Source: an uncultured Chromatiaceae bacterium
GTDB taxonomy: Bacteria > Pseudomonadota > Gammaproteobacteria > Tenderiales > Tenderiaceae
Reading direction: 5' to 3'
Assembly (NCBI GenBank): GCA_945787735.1
Contig: CALZIQ010000014.1
Location: 1-43,792 of the forward strand
Length of the DNA stretch: 43,792 bases
The notes beneath the pieces were generated by a model. The model was not told the DNA's origin. It made no database searches and saw only the letters and a program-made list of their open reading frames with translations. A program made the position numbers and the translations under genes. Shown in pieces: positions 42,170-43,792 of the stretch. How positions within the stretch are numbered: the stretch's first letter is position 1; each line of letters opens with the position of its first letter.

Positions 42170-43792
42170 TGACCAGTCCAGCATTAAAGGCCAAAGAACA
42201 AAAAGCAGCCAAACAGGAAAATAAAAAGGCGGCTATACACCGACGAAAAGATACTTCAGCATCAGTGAACTCTGGAGCAAGCCGAGCATTGGGTTTGCCG
42301 TTATATCTGGCCCGAGGGCAGAGTGGCAATGCTTCGATATCGCTTGCTGCACCCTCGTTTTCGTTGCAACGCCAAACTGATACTGAGACGGTGCAAGAAG
42401 AGGAGGAAGTGCTGCTGCAGTCAAAATCGGCGCAGGCAAAGTTGGCTATCGGCAACGCAGATGATCCGATGGAGAAGCAAGCCGATGCGGTGGCGGAACA
42501 GGCTGTGATGCAAAAAAATACTGCACCCGCTGTTCAGAAAAAGAATGGCGCATCAAATGGTTTAATACAAAAAGCCTGTGCCGGCTGTGAAGCTGAAATG
42601 GAAGAAGCCCAAGCTGGTGATCTCACAACACAAGCAATACAGCGTAAACCGAGTATGCAGTCGAAAAGTAAGACTGATCACGCTGTCGCGACAACCGTGG
42701 CTTCACCCGGCAATGGTGAAGCATTGCACGATACAGTCAAGGCGCCCGCTGAGAGAGTGTTAAATTCTGATCTGTCGCAAGTGCGTGTGCATAACGATGA
42801 GCGGGCGCAGTCGGCAGCCAGCGCTATCAATGCGCGTGCCTTTACCCACCGCAATAATATCTTTCTCGCCAAAGGGGAAAGCAGCAGCAATCTCGGTCTG
42901 ATGGCGCACGAAGCGACGCATACAGTGCAACAGAGTGGAGTGCTTGGAAGAGCGTTAATCCAAAGAGAAGCCGAGGCGGGTGGAGTAAAGCAGGAAAAGA
43001 TGAAAGGCGAAGACCCACGTATCAGAGCAATCAATCATATTGTTCAGCAAACGCTTGATAGCGAATCACCTTCATACAAAGTTGTGTTGCATGCTTTTTT
43101 TACTGCGAAAAAGTTTGGTGGCCTGCATCAACTGGTTGCTGATTTGCGCGCACGTGCCCATTCCGGCTATAGCACCTATTTTAATGCTGCCCTGCAAACC
43201 ATTAGGATTCATGGTAATGAGAAGATGTTTCAATTGATCGTCGGCTTCCTGAAAAAAGAGGGCGTTACTCTGGCAACCTGGGAGCTGGCCAAGGAAGCTG
43301 CTGATCCTACGGCAGTGTTTAAATTAGAGAATAGAATAGACCAGCTTAAAGCTGCGAAGAAAAAGCTCGATCCAAATTCGACTGAATACAAGTCGATTGA
43401 AGACTACATATCAAAAACTGAAGACAAACTGGAAAAAATCAGGCCGCCAGTTCCGGGACTACACAAGGAAGGAGGCGCTTACCCTAAGGATGTGGCGATA
43501 TTTACATCCTATATGATACGCGGTGGATATATTCAGCAGGTGGCTGGGTTGATCCCCGCAACATGGCGGACCATGTCGCAGGATCAGTTGACCAAACTGC
43601 TGGGCGAGAAATTCTCTGAAAAAGAACTGCGCACCATGTTCCTTGATAAATATGAAGCACGTGCGGCAGTAAAGGCGCGGTTTCGCAAATATAACATCGT
43701 TGCGGCGCTTGCGATTGGATTGATCTGGGCAAAAGACAATATCGCTGAAGGTGATTGGGCCACAGCGGCGGCAAAAGTAGGAGGCACCGGTG
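42169..43792 (+). CDS. DUF4157 cargo protein 3, runs off the window
   Basis: TAATG joins this gene to cargo 2. At least 541 codons are present and the end is missing. A basic, Ala/Lys-rich N-terminus is followed by ALGLPLYLARGQ (compare cargo 1 and 2), one acidic repeat LQRQTDTETVQEEEEVLLQS, then AIGNADDPMEKQADAVAEQA and ACAGCEAEMEE. DUF4157 contains VLNSDLSQVRVHNDERAQSA, AFTHRNNIFLAKGES and the HEATH motif at 247-251. After residue 275 the chain is helical (VVLHAFFTAKKFGGLHQLV, KLENRIDQLKAAKKKLDP) and may be a helical toxin; the last visible residues include a hydrophobic AALAIGLIWA. No catalytic motif is seen so far. Confidence 0.8.
   Translation, partial: MTSPALKAKEQKAAKQENKKAAIHRRKDTSASVNSGASRALGLPLYLARGQSGNASISLAAPSFSLQRQTDTETVQEEEEVLLQSKSAQAKLAIGNADDPMEKQADAVAEQAVMQKNTAPAVQKKNGASNGLIQKACAGCEAEMEEAQAGDLTTQAIQRKPSMQSKSKTDHAVATTVASPGNGEALHDTVKAPAERVLNSDLSQVRVHNDERAQSAASAINARAFTHRNNIFLAKGESSSNLGLMAHEATHTVQQSGVLGRALIQREAEAGGVKQEKMKGEDPRIRAINHIVQQTLDSESPSYKVVLHAFFTAKKFGGLHQLVADLRARAHSGYSTYFNAALQTIRIHGNEKMFQLIVGFLKKEGVTLATWELAKEAADPTAVFKLENRIDQLKAAKKKLDPNSTEYKSIEDYISKTEDKLEKIRPPVPGLHKEGGAYPKDVAIFTSYMIRGGYIQQVAGLIPATWRTMSQDQLTKLLGEKFSEKELRTMFLDKYEARAAVKARFRKYNIVAALAIGLIWAKDNIAEGDWATAAAKVGGTG

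Noticed and set aside
1-43792. tRNA or rRNA genes
   Set aside because: No cloverleaf or rRNA-like conserved stretch was recognised on reading either strand.

Overview
This window carries an almost complete extracellular contractile injection system (eCIS; Afp/PVC/MAC-like phage-tail particle) in one long plus-strand operon, from about 6.4 kb to the right edge, where the last gene runs off the window. The proteins look bacterial and most like a free-living gammaproteobacterium: moderate GC, a sigma-54 activator, a group II intron remnant and many REPIN-like G/C palindromes. That taxonomic guess rests on overall feel, not on a marker gene.

Layout. 0-2.7 kb holds a group II intron reverse transcriptase remnant, a minus-strand pair (an N-acetylmuramoyl-L-alanine amidase whose motifs are in circularly permuted order, coupled to a GerMN lipoprotein), and an AT-rich decayed stretch with an orphan terminator and an IS110-type transposase stub. 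2.8-4.3 kb (minus) is a zinc-ribbon/TM/TPR/PDZ protein. 4.7-6.1 kb is a sigma-54 enhancer-binding protein. Just after it come a perfect 12-bp inverted repeat and a -24/-12 promoter that opens the eCIS operon.

The operon encodes, in order: a small winged-helix-like protein, the Pvc16-type terminator (DUF4255), a carboxypeptidase-regulatory-like protein, sheath 1, tube 1, sheath 2, tube 2, the CIS_tube/LysM-like hub adaptor, a 56-aa protein, a split spike (gp27-like hub, apparently frameshifted near its end, then a gpV/gp5-like protein), a 758-aa protein with a hydrophobic C-terminal tail, gp25, baseplate J, a gpI-like protein, two small proteins that continue its split PKD/Ig domains, three large proteins sharing an N-terminal module, a conserved CIS protein with a palindromic repeat inside its reading frame, and the Pvc15-type AAA+ ATPase. 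It ends with three DUF4157 (HEATH metallopeptidase-like) proteins with acidic repeats. These are the likely cargo toxins; the second has a helical and membrane region followed by a nuclease-like motif.

How it fits together: the sigma-54 activator probably switches on the whole structural operon; the structural genes build sheath, tube, baseplate and fibres; the ATPase and terminator help assembly; the DUF4157 proteins would be loaded and injected. The most unusual points are the sigma-54 control, the half-domains split across three consecutive genes, the circularly permuted amidase, the hub frameshift, and two families of palindromic repeats placed at gene junctions and in one case inside a coding region.
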